The notes: generated by a model not told the origin, from the letters alone. DNA of 64,000 nt from Zhengitettix transpicula (GCA_037074705.1 CM073591.1:32220587-32284586); one strand, 5' to 3'. Positions 37,241-48,189 are shown, counted from the first letter of the stretch. Numbers and translations: made by a program.

Positions 37241-37371
37241 CTGAACTACTCCACCAATTGAAAAAACCATGAATGTTTCCTAGTGTACGATATACTCAAA
37301 ATTAATAGATTAATAATTTACATATAAAATGGTCGCATTCTATGTTTAACTGCTAATGACCGTCTTTTCTC

Positions 37372-37382
37372 ACTTATTCGCC
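37372..37382. repeat. LINE target-site duplication, left
   Basis: ACTTATTCGCC occurs here and again at 42,013-42,023 directly after the poly(A) tail. The identical 11-bp flanks define the ends of the LINE insertion and imply it is young. Confidence 0.9.
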
Positions 37383-37666
37383 GAGAGAATGTGCCCAGCA
37401 CCCGTACTGAACGGACGTGTCTTCGCAGCTACCGTTTGTTTACGGAACATAGTGTTCGAGCATTCGGCGGACCTCTGAATCAAGTGCGCCGGGCCACCGT
37501 GGCCACAAAAATCCACAGACTAGATTAATTTATCAATTATCAATTATCCAGCAGTATTAAAGTGCAACGAGTGTAAAATCAGTGTTCAAGTGCTTTCGCG
37601 TACTATTGCGAATTCAGTGTTTTAACATCGGTGTCCAGTACGCGTAAGATAACAGCTTAGCGCCAG
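37383..37666 (+). promoter_or_regulatory. LINE 5' leader, likely internal promoter
   Basis: This 284-bp leader starts GAGAGAATGTGCCCAGC right after the target duplication. Jockey-type LINEs carry a TATA-less pol II promoter inside the 5' UTR so that each full-length copy brings its own start. The region is GC-richer than the flanks and lacks a TATA box. No ATG-led frame of note precedes ORF1. The promoter role is inferred from the clade. Confidence 0.5.
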
Positions 37667-39199
37667 ATGGAGGATTCCCTCCCGGCGGCGCTCTCTCAAC
37701 AAGTAACCCCTCATTCAACAATCAAGATAATCAAGAAAAGCCAACTCGCCAAGAAACCTTCGGACGACAATACTAAAATGCAGAGCCTACCGCCAACAAA
37801 ACGGAGCCTCCCGCAGCAGCTAAGTCAAAACGAACTATATTCCTCTGTTTCGCCCCTCCAACACAATCCAACTTATGCACCATTGCTAAATATACCTCAT
37901 ACCATGTCTCAATTCACACCAACCGCTAGTAATATTACTTCAGCTTACTTCCAACCCGCACAAAATTGCCAAAATAGTGACACTGTTAGCATCGAAAATA
38001 TGAGCACAGATCCAGAAACTGAATCTGAAATCGAAGCTGACAATGACAAACATCCCTGGCAATATATGAATAAAAAGCGAAAAACTACAAGTATATCAAA
38101 GTTAAGTGACGACATGACTGTACTTAATACAACCAACAGATTTAAGATACTTGCAGAAATTGAAACCACCGCCCAAACTACAAATAATCCCACCAAAAAT
38201 AACTTATTACATTCAGAACAGAGTCCTCCGCCTGTATTTATCTATGGTGTAACTGATTTCAAAGCAATGACCGAAGAATTAAACGTAGCAATCGGGAATG
38301 AAAGATTCTACTCTAGATCATTAGCCAACAACACAGTAAAAATAAACATAAAAACCATAGAAGCCTACAGGAAACTGATAAACCACTTGCGTAAAGAAAA
38401 TATTGTCCACCACACTTATCAGATCAAGCAAGAAAGAGCCTACCGGATTGTTATTCGTGATCTTCATCACTCAATACCTCCTGAAGACATTAAGGCCGAA
38501 CTAAGTAGACTTGGACACCCCGTTAGAAACCTGATTAACATTCGACATAGAATAACCAAGGAACCCCTGCCAATGTTTTTTATAGACCTCGAACCTCAAG
38601 CTAACAACAGAGAAATATATAAATTAGAATTCATTCTAAACACCAAAATTCGAATTGAAGCACCCCGAATTAAGAACAACATTATTCAGTGTATTCGTTG
38701 CCAGGCATATGGCCACTCGAAGACCTACTGCACAAAGCCCTATCAATGCGTCAAATGTGGAGGACCCCACGACAGCAAAACATGCAAAAAGTCAAAAAAT
38801 ACTCCCGCTACATGCGCCTTGTGTAGTGGTAATCATCCCGCGAACTATAAAGGCTGCACAATATACAGAGACTTAAAAAATAGGAATACACCAATAGCAT
38901 CAAATAAAAAATCATATATCCATAATACCAACCCAGTGACAGACAAACCAATCACCCAACAACCCTGCTATAATCCCCCCCAAACCACTCCTAGCTATTC
39001 TCAAGTTGTAGCTGGTCGAACTAACAATGACATCACAATCAACCAAGTAGCACAACGAGGCATCGAACAAAATCATACGCAAGACCTAACCTTACACAAT
39101 TTCCTAGAAGAATTTAAAGGTATGTTTTCCCAACTTATGCAACAAAATAGCATGATAATTAACATGCTATCCACGGTCCTCAATAAACTCATACATTAA
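37667..39199 (+). CDS. LINE ORF1, gag-like RNA-binding protein
   Basis: 510 residues. The N-terminal 200 are polar and low in complexity (S, T, Q, N, P). Residues about 255-340 form the region that precedes the knuckles in arthropod Jockey ORF1 proteins (RIVIRDLHHSIPPEDIKAEL). Three zinc knuckles follow: C342-C345-H350-C355 (CIRCQAYGHSKTYC), C361-C364-H368-C373 (CVKCGGPHDSKTC) and C383-C386-H390-C397 (CALCSGNHPANYKGC). The C-terminal 35 residues look able to form a helix (NFLEEFKGMFSQLMQQ). The product should bind the LINE RNA and form the ribonucleoprotein. The ATG at 37,667 is the first in frame and gives the family's usual length. It overlaps ORF2 by one base, so ORF2 is likely translated by stop-start coupling. 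Confidence 0.95.
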   Translation: MEDSLPAALSQQVTPHSTIKIIKKSQLAKKPSDDNTKMQSLPPTKRSLPQQLSQNELYSSVSPLQHNPTYAPLLNIPHTMSQFTPTASNITSAYFQPAQNCQNSDTVSIENMSTDPETESEIEADNDKHPWQYMNKKRKTTSISKLSDDMTVLNTTNRFKILAEIETTAQTTNNPTKNNLLHSEQSPPPVFIYGVTDFKAMTEELNVAIGNERFYSRSLANNTVKINIKTIEAYRKLINHLRKENIVHHTYQIKQERAYRIVIRDLHHSIPPEDIKAELSRLGHPVRNLINIRHRITKEPLPMFFIDLEPQANNREIYKLEFILNTKIRIEAPRIKNNIIQCIRCQAYGHSKTYCTKPYQCVKCGGPHDSKTCKKSKNTPATCALCSGNHPANYKGCTIYRDLKNRNTPIASNKKSYIHNTNPVTDKPITQQPCYNPPQTTPSYSQVVAGRTNNDITINQVAQRGIEQNHTQDLTLHNFLEEFKGMFSQLMQQNSMIINMLSTVLNKLIH

Positions 39200-41865
39200 T
39201 GGCTAAAACCATACGTATCAGCTTATGGAACGCAAATGGAATCCTTACCAAAATATATGAAACTGAATTGTTCCTAAAATTAAATAACATTGATATATTA
39301 CTGGTATCAGAAACGCACTTTACGGACAGATCATACCTTAGAATACCACACTATACGTGTTATCATACCGAACACCCAGATGGAACAGCCCATGGAGGCA
39401 CGGCTATATTAATTAAAAGTTCAATTGTCCACCAAGAATTGCATCACTATGCTGAACCGTTTCTTCAAGCAACTGTAATCCAAATTGAGAAACTACCAAA
39501 TCCAATAACAATATCTTCTGTGTACTGCCCACCTCGGCACAGACTTAGCAAGGACATCCTTCGACCATTCTTCCAATCACTCGGTAATACTTTCATATGT
39601 GGTGGAGACTTCAATTGCAAGCATACCTACTGGGGATCTCGACTCATCTCGACAAGGGGTAGTGCATTATACAACTTGATACGTGAACAAGACTACGGAT
39701 ACCTCTCTACTGGCGAGCCCACATATTGGCCCACAGATTTGGCGAAAATACCAGACTTACTAGACTTTTTTGTGACTAAAGGAATGTCCTCCAATTATTT
39801 TGACATCGTCAACAACTATGATCTGTCATCCGATCATACAGCAGTTACAGCTACAATTAGTACAACAATAATCAAAAAGTCACCTAGACCGTCGCTATAT
39901 AACCAAAAAACAGACTGGGATACATTTAGGACAGTGGTTGAAGAAAATCTACAGTATAATATTAGCCTACGTAGCTTTCATGAGTTGGAAGAAGCTGTCG
40001 CTCACTTCACTGATACTGTTCAAAACGCAGCATGGAATGCTACACCTGAGATCACCAAACAAGTACGGGATGATATAAATATCCCCAACGAAATTCTGAC
40101 TCTAGTACGACAAAAACGCAGAGCAAGAGCAAAATGGCATCGATCCCGAAACCCATTAGACAAAACAATATTTAATAGATTAGCAAAAATTATTAAGAAT
40201 AAATTAAAAACGCTAAAACAAGAAACTTTTAACCACTATTTAACAACACTCTCACGCACGGACCACAGTATCTGGAAGATAGCAAAAACAAACAAGAGAC
40301 CACAAACAACAAATCCTCCGTTAAGAAAAACAAATAATGATTGGGCCAGAACTGACCAAGAAAAGGCAGAACTGTTTGCTCAACATTTCGCCAAAGTTTT
40401 CACACCACACTCCGTCGAACCAAACGAGGAAGTAAAGCGCCTGCTAGATGCACCTCTGCAGCTGTCACTACCTATTAAAAACTTTTCCACTGTAGAGATA
40501 GACACTGAAATTCAACATCTTAATCAAAAGAAAGCGCCAGGTTACGATCTAATAACAGGAAAGGTCCTCGCCGAGTTACCGAAAACAGCAATAATATTCC
40601 TAAGAAATCTATTCAACTCCATCTTACGTTTTAAATACTGGCCTGCACCACTTAAATTTGCGCAGGTAATACTAATACTAAAACCTGGTAAACCCGCCGA
40701 AGAAGTCTCATCATATCGCCCAATCAGTTTATTGTCACAAATTTCTAAATTATTGGAGAAACTTTTACTAAAAAGATTAAAGGAAACTGATTCACTAGAG
40801 AACTGGATCCCGAATCACCAATTTGGATTCAGAAAGTTCCATTCCACAATTCAACAATGCCATCGAGTAGTAAACATAATCTCAACGACGTTTGAAAATA
40901 AAGCGTATTGCCCAGCAGTCTTTATAGATATACAGCAGGCTTTTGACAAGGTGTGGCACGATGGGCTCCTACTCAAGATAAAGTCTTCTCTGACAAGCGA
41001 AGTTTATCTTCTTATGAAGTCATACTTGTCCGACAGATTCTTCCAAATTAAATATGGTCAATGCTATTCCATAATCCACCCGATTGCTTCCGGTGTACCC
41101 CAGGGAAGTGTGCTGGGACCTATACTCTATCAATTATATACAGCCGACATCCCCACAACAGCTGACACATATATAGGCACTTTTGCTGACGACACCGTCC
41201 TCCTATCTCAACATACCGACCCACACATGGCCTCCTCAAACCTTCAAACCCATCTATCCCTTCTCCAAGTATGGCTCAATAAATGGCGGATCAAAGTTAA
41301 TGAAACAAAAAGTACTCAAGTTAACTTTACATTAAATCGATCAGAATGTCCATCAGTGTCCCTAAACAATATAGAAATTCCAAAATCAAACGAAGTTCGC
41401 TATCTGGGTCTACATTTGGACAAAAAACTAACGTGGAAAAAACATATATTAAAAAAAAGGAAGGAATCCGACCTGCGACTGAGAAAAATGTACTGGGCAC
41501 TGGGGAGAAAATCGTGTTTATCGCTTGAAAACAAAATCTTACTTTACAAAGCTATAATAAAACCAATTTGGACATATGGCATTGAGCTATGGGGCTGCTC
41601 TTGCAAATCCAACGTCAACATCATCCAACGATTTCAATCGAAAACACTCAGAATGCTTGTAAATGCACCTTGGTACGTCAGCAATCGAACATTACATACG
41701 GACCTCGGAATGCCAACCGTTCAAGAAGAATGCACCAACCGGAGTGCCAGCCACTTCCTGCGTCTCCAACTTCACTCAAACGAACTAGCGTCCACCCTGC
41801 AACATGACCCTCCCTACAGAAGACTTCAGAACAAGAAATGGCCGAATGACCTGAAAGCAGTATAA
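39199..41865 (+). CDS. LINE ORF2, endonuclease-reverse transcriptase
   Basis: 888 residues. The N-terminal endonuclease/exonuclease/phosphatase domain has N11 (WNANG), E38 (SETH), GGTAILIK, D137/N139 (GGDFN) and D212-H213 (SSDH), all catalytic positions present. The reverse transcriptase spans about 460-760: AQVILILKPGK, SYRPISLLS, QFGFRKFHST, D577 (FIDIQQAFDKVWHDGL), GVPQGSVLGP (632-641), the catalytic FADD at 662-665 and YLGLHLD. After the thumb comes a cysteine-containing C-terminal region without an RNase H, as in Jockey. The enzyme nicks the target and primes cDNA synthesis from the cut end. ATG lies within the TAATG overlap with ORF1. No frameshift or stop. Confidence 0.96.
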   Translation: MAKTIRISLWNANGILTKIYETELFLKLNNIDILLVSETHFTDRSYLRIPHYTCYHTEHPDGTAHGGTAILIKSSIVHQELHHYAEPFLQATVIQIEKLPNPITISSVYCPPRHRLSKDILRPFFQSLGNTFICGGDFNCKHTYWGSRLISTRGSALYNLIREQDYGYLSTGEPTYWPTDLAKIPDLLDFFVTKGMSSNYFDIVNNYDLSSDHTAVTATISTTIIKKSPRPSLYNQKTDWDTFRTVVEENLQYNISLRSFHELEEAVAHFTDTVQNAAWNATPEITKQVRDDINIPNEILTLVRQKRRARAKWHRSRNPLDKTIFNRLAKIIKNKLKTLKQETFNHYLTTLSRTDHSIWKIAKTNKRPQTTNPPLRKTNNDWARTDQEKAELFAQHFAKVFTPHSVEPNEEVKRLLDAPLQLSLPIKNFSTVEIDTEIQHLNQKKAPGYDLITGKVLAELPKTAIIFLRNLFNSILRFKYWPAPLKFAQVILILKPGKPAEEVSSYRPISLLSQISKLLEKLLLKRLKETDSLENWIPNHQFGFRKFHSTIQQCHRVVNIISTTFENKAYCPAVFIDIQQAFDKVWHDGLLLKIKSSLTSEVYLLMKSYLSDRFFQIKYGQCYSIIHPIASGVPQGSVLGPILYQLYTADIPTTADTYIGTFADDTVLLSQHTDPHMASSNLQTHLSLLQVWLNKWRIKVNETKSTQVNFTLNRSECPSVSLNNIEIPKSNEVRYLGLHLDKKLTWKKHILKKRKESDLRLRKMYWALGRKSCLSLENKILLYKAIIKPIWTYGIELWGCSCKSNVNIIQRFQSKTLRMLVNAPWYVSNRTLHTDLGMPTVQEECTNRSASHFLRLQLHSNELASTLQHDPPYRRLQNKKWPNDLKAV

Positions 41866-41978
41866 GTTCACAATCCGGATAACGTCATTGGATGGGTATC
41901 CGCTCACGTTATTGTATTATTGTGTCATCACATTAACTCATGGAACATGTACTATATAGTTCCGATTGTTAATTTTCT

Positions 41979-41980
41979 AA

Positions 41981-42012
<32 letters not shown>
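41979..42012 (+). terminator. LINE polyadenylation signal and poly(A) tail
   Basis: AATAAA at 41,979-41,984 is followed at once by TT and an uninterrupted run of 26 A residues, then the right target-site duplication. The very short gap between signal and tail is typical of LINE 3' ends. Confidence 0.9.
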
Positions 42013-42013
<1 letters not shown>

Positions 42014-42023
42014 CTTATTCGCC
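42013..42023. repeat. LINE target-site duplication, right
   Basis: ACTTATTCGCC, identical to 37,372-37,382; the first A may belong to the poly(A) tail. Confidence 0.9.
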
Positions 42024-43429
42024 ATCCAGACGCAGCACCTCCATAATTACAACTATCTTCGCTCGGTTATTGTACAATGCACAAAGAACATCCGAACGAA
42101 AAACACTTGTGTGATACGTTGGTGTTCAAAGAAATCTTTCAACACTGCTAAGGGGCCCCGAAAATACAATTATTAATATAACATAACTTGAAAATCTAAA
42201 GGCGACGGTCTTAGTGGGATGTGCGGCTACAGTTGTATTTGAAAAATCATTAATATATTATTATTACTTTAATTTAAATTTTTCTATATTTACTTTGCGA
42301 CATATTATTCTTTTTCTGCGTTCACCGAGTAACTTGAATGAAAAATCTAAGCCGTTCACAAATGTTCTGCAATGTTTTGATAGATTATTTTTCTTTCATT
42401 CATTGATTACTTCCTCGCCAGGAAAACCTTGGTCTTTAAATCCTATAATTTCATATACTTTATAGGAACTCAAACAAACAACACAAGGGGTGAAATCGAC
42501 TTTTTTACATGACGAAACCGAAACGTGCAAACATATTTACTTCACGGCGTTTCGCTTTCCCTTCAATCATTTCCCAAAAATAACAAAGTTTTATTTCTAG
42601 TTGCCACATGAAAATGTTTTAAATTAGTAGGAACATTAAAACCCTTCAAATAAATTTAAAACCCACAACATTCAACAGAGAATAAAAATTTCCAAGTGAA
42701 ACAAAAAGTAATTCTCACTGAAATATACCAAAACTCTCAAGCATAATTACAGCTGTATATTGGTTTTGAAAAACATCGACCTTAGCATAGTGTAATCCTC
42801 AAAATAATTAAAATTTCCTGTTGTATGATATTTCAGCGGCTTTCATTTTGTATGTAACAAGATTTATTGCTCCTAGAATCACCCGTGAAATATCGCTGTG
42901 ATGATTTCAACCAGCAATAAATACTTCTCAGTAAGTAATTATATCCCAGCATGATCTAATCGCCAACTGAAACGCGATTACATTCTAGATACCCCTCGGC
43001 TGCACTCGGGATACCAATTACGGTATCTATTACAGATAATATCCCGTTTCCTGTTTATTCGCTACCACATATTCAGGAACAATTACGTAATAACGATAAT
43101 TTGTCTGTATTGGCAATTATTTGATGCCATTAAAAATTACCTGATTCCCAAGATAATATGTAAACGTTGTCCGGAGTATAGAGACTGGCACAATTATAAA
43201 ATGAGAACTACTTTATGACACAATTATGTATTGTTTCGAGGATAGAATAAAAAACATTTCAATATCAGTATAAAGTACAAAATATTTATCACATTCGGGA
43301 GCTTTCGATAGATTCTGTGTCATATTTTTACTATTGAAAACTGAAACACCCATGGGGAACAGGATATAACATTTTTATATATAGACATATTTTCTTTATA
43401 TAATTTACATACCTTATGGGTTCGTAAAA
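42024..43429. other. Non-coding stretch
   Basis: No gene seen. 42.84-43.15 kb has higher complexity with TAATTA-rich motifs but no frame. Confidence 0.5.
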
Positions 43430-43905
43430 ATGCTTGTTGCTACACATCCGCGAGTCTACAAACACTATAACACTTGTTTATACTCCAGACGGGTGAATTG
43501 TGCCCATTCGCTGTCCTCAACAGCAATGTTCTTTGATGCTGATTGGTATCTGTGGCGGATTGCACATGGTTTATGTGAATTTGGCGTGCAAAATCCCAGC
43601 AGCAAGGAAATCAAGTCGCCAAATATTACAAGCCACGTCGCAGAGAAGTTACTTCAGTGTAGCCATGACAATGTTAAACAAGAAAGTTTCAATTTTTTAG
43701 ATTCTCTGTGATTTTATGCAATCTGTTTGTACAACAAGTTGTTAAATTGCTGCTCGAGTTGTTTATCTTTAACTAAAGAGTCTAGTGAGTCAACTACAAC
43801 TCATGTTTTATTTGCGGAGAAAAAAGAAGAATTAAGATTAGCAGCTGAGCTGAAGAAAAAAGAGGAGTTGAAATTAGCAGCTGAACAAAAGAAGAAGTCC
43901 TAAAC
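43430..43905 (+). pseudogene. Broken coding-like segment with charged repeat
   Basis: Two consecutive frames look protein-like. The first (43,430-43,711) includes FFDADWYLWRIAHGLCEF. The second (about 43,712-43,905, no ATG) ends in two near-identical 12-residue units, KKEELRLAAELK and KKEELKLAAEQK, followed by KKS and a stop. The charged repeat would form a helix or coiled coil. I do not recognise the protein. It may be a remnant of a transposon or of a retroposed gene, or chance in an A-rich segment. Confidence 0.3.
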
Positions 43906-43984
43906 ATAGGAACATAGAGAACCATCTCGATACATGATATATCGATTATCTCTTATATACAATATCATAAAAAAAACCTTTACA

Positions 43985-44830
43985 TTGCGATATTAGTAAC
44001 ATATTTTCAGAATGAATAAGAAAGACAGCCAACACAGACAAGAAAAGTAATATAAATACCACACAACGTTTCTGGGATCCTTGTTCCTATCGTGAGGTGC
44101 TAAGAAGAACCTAGAGAAACACAACTGCACTGGTCAGTTGACAAAACTCAAAAGCGACGAAAACGCAACGACAATGGAAGAGCCGAAGCGGTTAGCTAAC
44201 AATAAGGAAGCAATGACAATGGGAAAACAGAAGGTTTAGCGTAATAATAAGGGATCATAGCAATTATTCAGTTTTCATAGTGTCTGTTTGCACATTAACA
44301 TATGTGATGTTGGATTATATGAGAAGCATCTCTGGAAATGTACCTGGTGTGAATGTCTAAAATTTTGCTAATCAAATGTATGTTTAGAATTGATATGTTT
44401 GGAGACTACAGATTGTTTATCAATAGGAAGTTTTATATTAGATATATGTTCTTTGATACGCGTATTGAGGGAACGTTTTTTTTGTCCTATGTAGCAGGAA
44501 TTACAATTAGAGCAAGTGATTTTGCAAACCACACGATTTTTTCTGTAGTTGTCAAGTGGGTCCTTGTGGTGGTTTTTAATCAAGTATGAAAGGGTGTTAT
44601 TGGATCTGTAAATGATGGATATTTGGTATTTTTTGAATATTTGGACAAATTTGTGATGCAGAAATTCGTAATAAGGAAGTACGTGAAAAAAATTGGCTTG
44701 AGGTGTTTGGGGACAAGTGACAGTAGGATGCTGGATTTTGTTCAGTCTGCTCTTTATGTGTTTAATAACAAAATTTAAAGCGTACTCATTGGAGATTAAT
44801 ATTTTGAGATAATTTCATAATTATAATTGA
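43985..44830 (-). mobile_element. Penelope-like element, 3' part with GIY-YIG
   Basis: On the minus strand a frame is open for 143 codons (44,799-44,368). It begins with the PLE connector (HVLPYYEFLHHKFVQIF, IIYRSNNTLSYLIKN), then a GIY-YIG nuclease domain: VVCKITCSNCNSCYIGQ, KKRSLNTRIKEH. PLE proteins fuse an RT to such a nuclease, which cuts the target. The RT part is absent (5' truncation). A TAG and a frameshift replace the expected tryptophan after HTFD. Beyond lie about 250 bp of 3' UTR and a terminal motif (44,096-44,060, GAAACGTTG) matching the split PLE terminus at 17.6-18.0 kb. Confidence 0.8.
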
Positions 44831-45740
44831 TGTTACATAATTTCAGAAATATATATGATCTTACTTATTATATTTTAGACTTCCACCTATCGTGTTTCTT
44901 ATGTCAGTGTCTTCATTTTTTAATTGTCAACCATTTTTTCTATTGAAATATATATGAATTGCCTCCGTAGTTCAGAGTTAAATAATTATATTTCTTTTAA
45001 ATTTTGATATTATTGAATTCTAATTTCAGATTTTCCTATTTGGAATGTACTTATAGGCCTTATTTTAGTCTTAGTTGGTGATGGTAGGCTCTAGAGTCGA
45101 GGTTAGTAAATGTAAGCCAATATATGATTTATTGCAATTTGCACATGAAATTTTCTGAACTAAGTGTAATATAATAGTCTACACGTGCCCTCTTATCATA
45201 ACGTCTCTTCAGCATAGCGGACCTAAGAGGGCGCTGCTGCAAGAACGCTGATGCAGTTAAAGACATCACTTTAGATATAGTGAGTAACGATACGCACAAC
45301 AACATAAATCTTCACCCCTTCCGCCTAGGCAGCTGTGAAAACGTTGCGTCTAATGAAGTCAGCATTTTAAGTGCCTTATGCAGACATGCACACGGCAGCA
45401 GAAATCTTCCACCCTGCAAGAGCTCTCATTGGAGACTTAAAAATCATCAGGGAGGGGGAAAGGAGTCTTCGAATTGTTCAGAGCTTCTTGGGAACGGGAG
45501 TCGTGATCCAACCTCCAGACGGGTCGGTGGCTCCTGGTGCTATCCGCCAGTTTGTCTTACTTTATTTTATTTCTGACTATTAAATCTCTTTATCCTTCAT
45601 CAACTCTTATTTGACTGAAGTGCAGCGAAACACCAACCACTATGCCTAGGTTCAATTAGTTGAACCCGAACCCTCACGTTACCGACTTTCCTATTTCCTG
45701 TTCTTAATTCTTCCTTTTTCCTCTAGATCGGTAGCCAGGT
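44831..45740. other. Non-coding stretch with an unclassified GC-richer segment
   Basis: 45,280-45,600 is GC-richer and open in two overlapping frames (segments ARALIGDLKIIREGERSLRI in one of them), then a TATTAAATCTC/CTTATTTGAC-like 3' end. It may be an old transposon piece, but nothing in the window matches it. A 7-bp inverted pair GGTTCAA-TTAG-TTGAACC lies at 45,649-45,666. Confidence 0.35.
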
Positions 45741-45775
45741 GAGCTAACGGAGGTATAGCTCGGTTGGTGAACGAT
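45741..45775 (+). other. tRNA-like A-box segment, possible SINE head
   Basis: GGTATAGCTCGGTTGGTGAACG matches the 5' half of a tRNA, including a pol III A box (TAGCTCGGTTGG). No matching B box or cloverleaf follows, so it is not a tRNA gene; a tRNA-derived SINE relic is the likely origin. Confidence 0.35.
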
Positions 45776-45796
45776 CTATCTGGACTTCCCATTCCC

Positions 45797-45868
45797 AACT
45801 GCTGGAATGTTACATGATGGCAGTGCTGGGATGTTACATGTTCACAGCGGTGGGATGTTACATAAGTT
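45797..45868. repeat. 24-bp tandem repeat, 3 units
   Basis: GCTGGAATGTTACATG, GCTGGGATGTTACATG and GGTGGGATGTTACATA recur at exact 24-bp spacing. Because 24 is a multiple of three, one minus-strand frame shows an 8-residue repeat (YVTSHRCE, HVTSQHCH, HVTFQQLG). Confidence 0.85.
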
Positions 45869-46275
45869 AGTTTGGTGTAAAATATCGTCCTAACTCTCTC
45901 TATAGTGAGGAAGTTGTTGACATGTTTCACAGTGGACAGGAAGTAATTGATTTTATATTTAAGTAAAACTTTAACAATTTTAGAAAAAAGACCTTCAACA
46001 ATTTCTGAAATTATGTAAGAACAGAAATAATTTTGTATTGTATACGAAGAAAAATCTGGTTTAAAATGCTACTGAATATAAGATATAATCGATATATCGT
46101 GTATCGAGATGGTTCTCACTACCAATCGGATGAAAATAAAATTGATGCTGAGACAGCAAATGGACACCGAATGGAGTAAAACCAAGTGTTTCTAATCAAT
46201 AATATTGATTTAAACGGACGGATTTATATGACCAGGCACTTTCTGTCACATTAAGAAAGCATGGTCAGTTTTGAC

Positions 46276-46740
46276 AGGTGTATTGTTCGCTATTTCTATT
46301 GGTAGAGTCGGCCATCTGCCTCCTAAACTGGTCAAGACAAGGAGAAGGGAATACTGCCGCCACACAGAAAACCTCTCTCACGCCATCGGAAGGGCTTGGG
46401 ACAAGTACTAAGCGCCCAACCTACCTGATGCAAGTTTTCCTATGGGTTTCCCTGCATCACTTTTAAGCGAATTGCCGGGTAGGTGTCTTAAACTGAATAT
46501 TGGGAGCCCTTATCAACCCACCTTTCAGTCCCTTTCCTATGATGTAAGAAGGGAGATGCAACTGAGTGCATTACCTCATATACAAACTGTCTACAGCTTT
46601 TTATTTTTCTTGGAACATTCGGATCCTTAAACTACAGCCCGGGGGCGCAAGTTAACCCTTAGATACCTTCCTATGCTATTAAAGAGGAGTTTCCACCACG
46701 TAGACTACAAAAATATACCCTATTAATTTAAAAAAAAATT
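46276..46740 (+). mobile_element. A-tailed retroposed repeat, copies 5a and 5b
   Basis: A first copy runs from about 46,276 (GAGTCGGCCATCTGCCTCC) to about 46,590; a second, truncated copy starts at about 46,620 (GGATCCTTAAACTACAGCCC) and ends in an A-rich tail (46,726-46,740). The two overlap in content, so the region is a tandem arrangement and not one element. The central frame has a stop at DKY. Confidence 0.65.
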
Positions 46741-48189
46741 TATAAAAATATATTACATCCAGAGTCAAATGATGTTTCAGTTTTAATTACTATGAATATG
46801 ACGGAATTTTTCGAAAGCTGTTGAATGTAATAAATATTTTATATGAAGATATACTTTGCTTTAAACTGACAATTACCTAACAAAACAATTATACTCAGTA
46901 TAAACATTTCAACTACAAATTCTATATTTTTGCAGCTTTGCGTGCAACGTTTCATACCATTTGATTCTTTAACACAAAAACATTCCAATTTATAGCTGTA
47001 AGAATAGAATTAGCACCAAAAATAAAATATGATTCGGTTGTAGAGACTTAGTCAATTGACCCTATAAATTGCGTTTTTCTTCGTTTTTAATTACGGTAGA
47101 AATTAGAGGCGATGTTCTCCGTGCGTTCTAAAATGAAAACATACAACAGAATAATGACACACAGACGTTTATTAAATATCGCATATGTGTGTAACCATCT
47201 CACACATAATGTATCTAGGCGTATGTTTTCTGACATATTTTTTACTTACGATCATGAATAGTCTATTATACGAGAATTTTCACCCCCTGTATTACGTTTC
47301 TATTTACTACTTAATAAATTCAGTTTGATTGAACATTTGTTTTCGTTCCTCTATTTAACATGGATTCAATTAGAATGTACCCAACATAAATACACAATAT
47401 AATTGTTTCCCCGGCAGTTGTATTTGTATTATAACATCGGAGTGTTTGTTTTGAACCAATAGCAAACGAGGATAATTGTTTAAAAAGTTTTGCTTTTCGA
47501 AGCAGACCACTCGGCTGTAAACTGGAAAACTAATGTGATAAGCAAACAAAATTATCCAAAGCTAATCAATAATGAAAACGTTGATTTTTGTGGGTTTATT
47601 TTTCTGGTTATAATTTAATTACGACTTTACAGCTTAACACAGAGGAATCCCAAAAATTTGTAAATTTTTTTCCGTGTCATAAATCGTGACTCGATTTCAG
47701 GCAAGACAAATTCATTCTCATGTCAATAATTCTGACAATACCAAATCATATTTGGAAAGCGCTGCTGTTCACAAATGCGTCACACAATGACGTCACACCT
47801 GCTAATTCGTAATTAAGCCTATCTCCGAAAGCAAACGTTCCCGCCAAAAATATTTTTCAGCAATTATACTTGTAAATGGTCAAAATGTGTTTAAGGATGT
47901 TGATCGTATCCGTTTACATTTCTCCAACAACATATCAAATGTTTTCTTATGTAATAACATAAACTGTACATTTGATTTTGTCTCCTTTCACGACGAAATA
48001 ACAAATACAAAATGCTACATGTTTTAAGTTTTATATCACTACATTCTCTGTAAATATTTTTTTAAAATTGTATATGTTAATGAAGAATGTATATAAAAGT
48101 AAATTTAAGGGTTGTAATTTTACGTCTGTTTATATGAAATAGGTAATGCTGTTTTTGACAAATGACAGAATATATTTATTAATTGAATT
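46741..48189. other. AT-rich non-coding DNA
   Basis: Nothing recognised. Confidence 0.55.

Larger units (their letters stand above)
37383..42012 (+). mobile_element. Full-length Jockey-clade LINE
   Basis: A complete non-LTR retrotransposon of about 4.63 kb: 284-bp 5' leader, ORF1 (37,667-39,199), ORF2 (39,199-41,865), a 121-bp 3' UTR with AATAAA at 41,979-41,984, a 26-base poly(A) and an 11-bp target-site duplication. An ORF1 with three zinc knuckles, an apurinic-type endonuclease, an RT without RNase H and a poly(A) tail fit the Jockey clade. Both frames are open and the duplication is perfect, so the copy could be competent for movement. It is the only non-degenerate element in the window. 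Confidence 0.95.

Noticed and set aside
37945..38196. Minus-strand frame within LINE ORF1
   Set aside because: Antisense shadow of the LINE coding region, as are 38,655-38,876, 41,346-41,528 and 41,589-41,807 in other frames.
44353..44589. 78-codon plus-strand frame
   Set aside because: Antisense to the PLE GIY-YIG domain, which carries the recognisable motifs.
45741..45775. Possible tRNA gene
   Set aside because: Only the 5' half resembles a tRNA; no T arm, B box or acceptor pairing follows.
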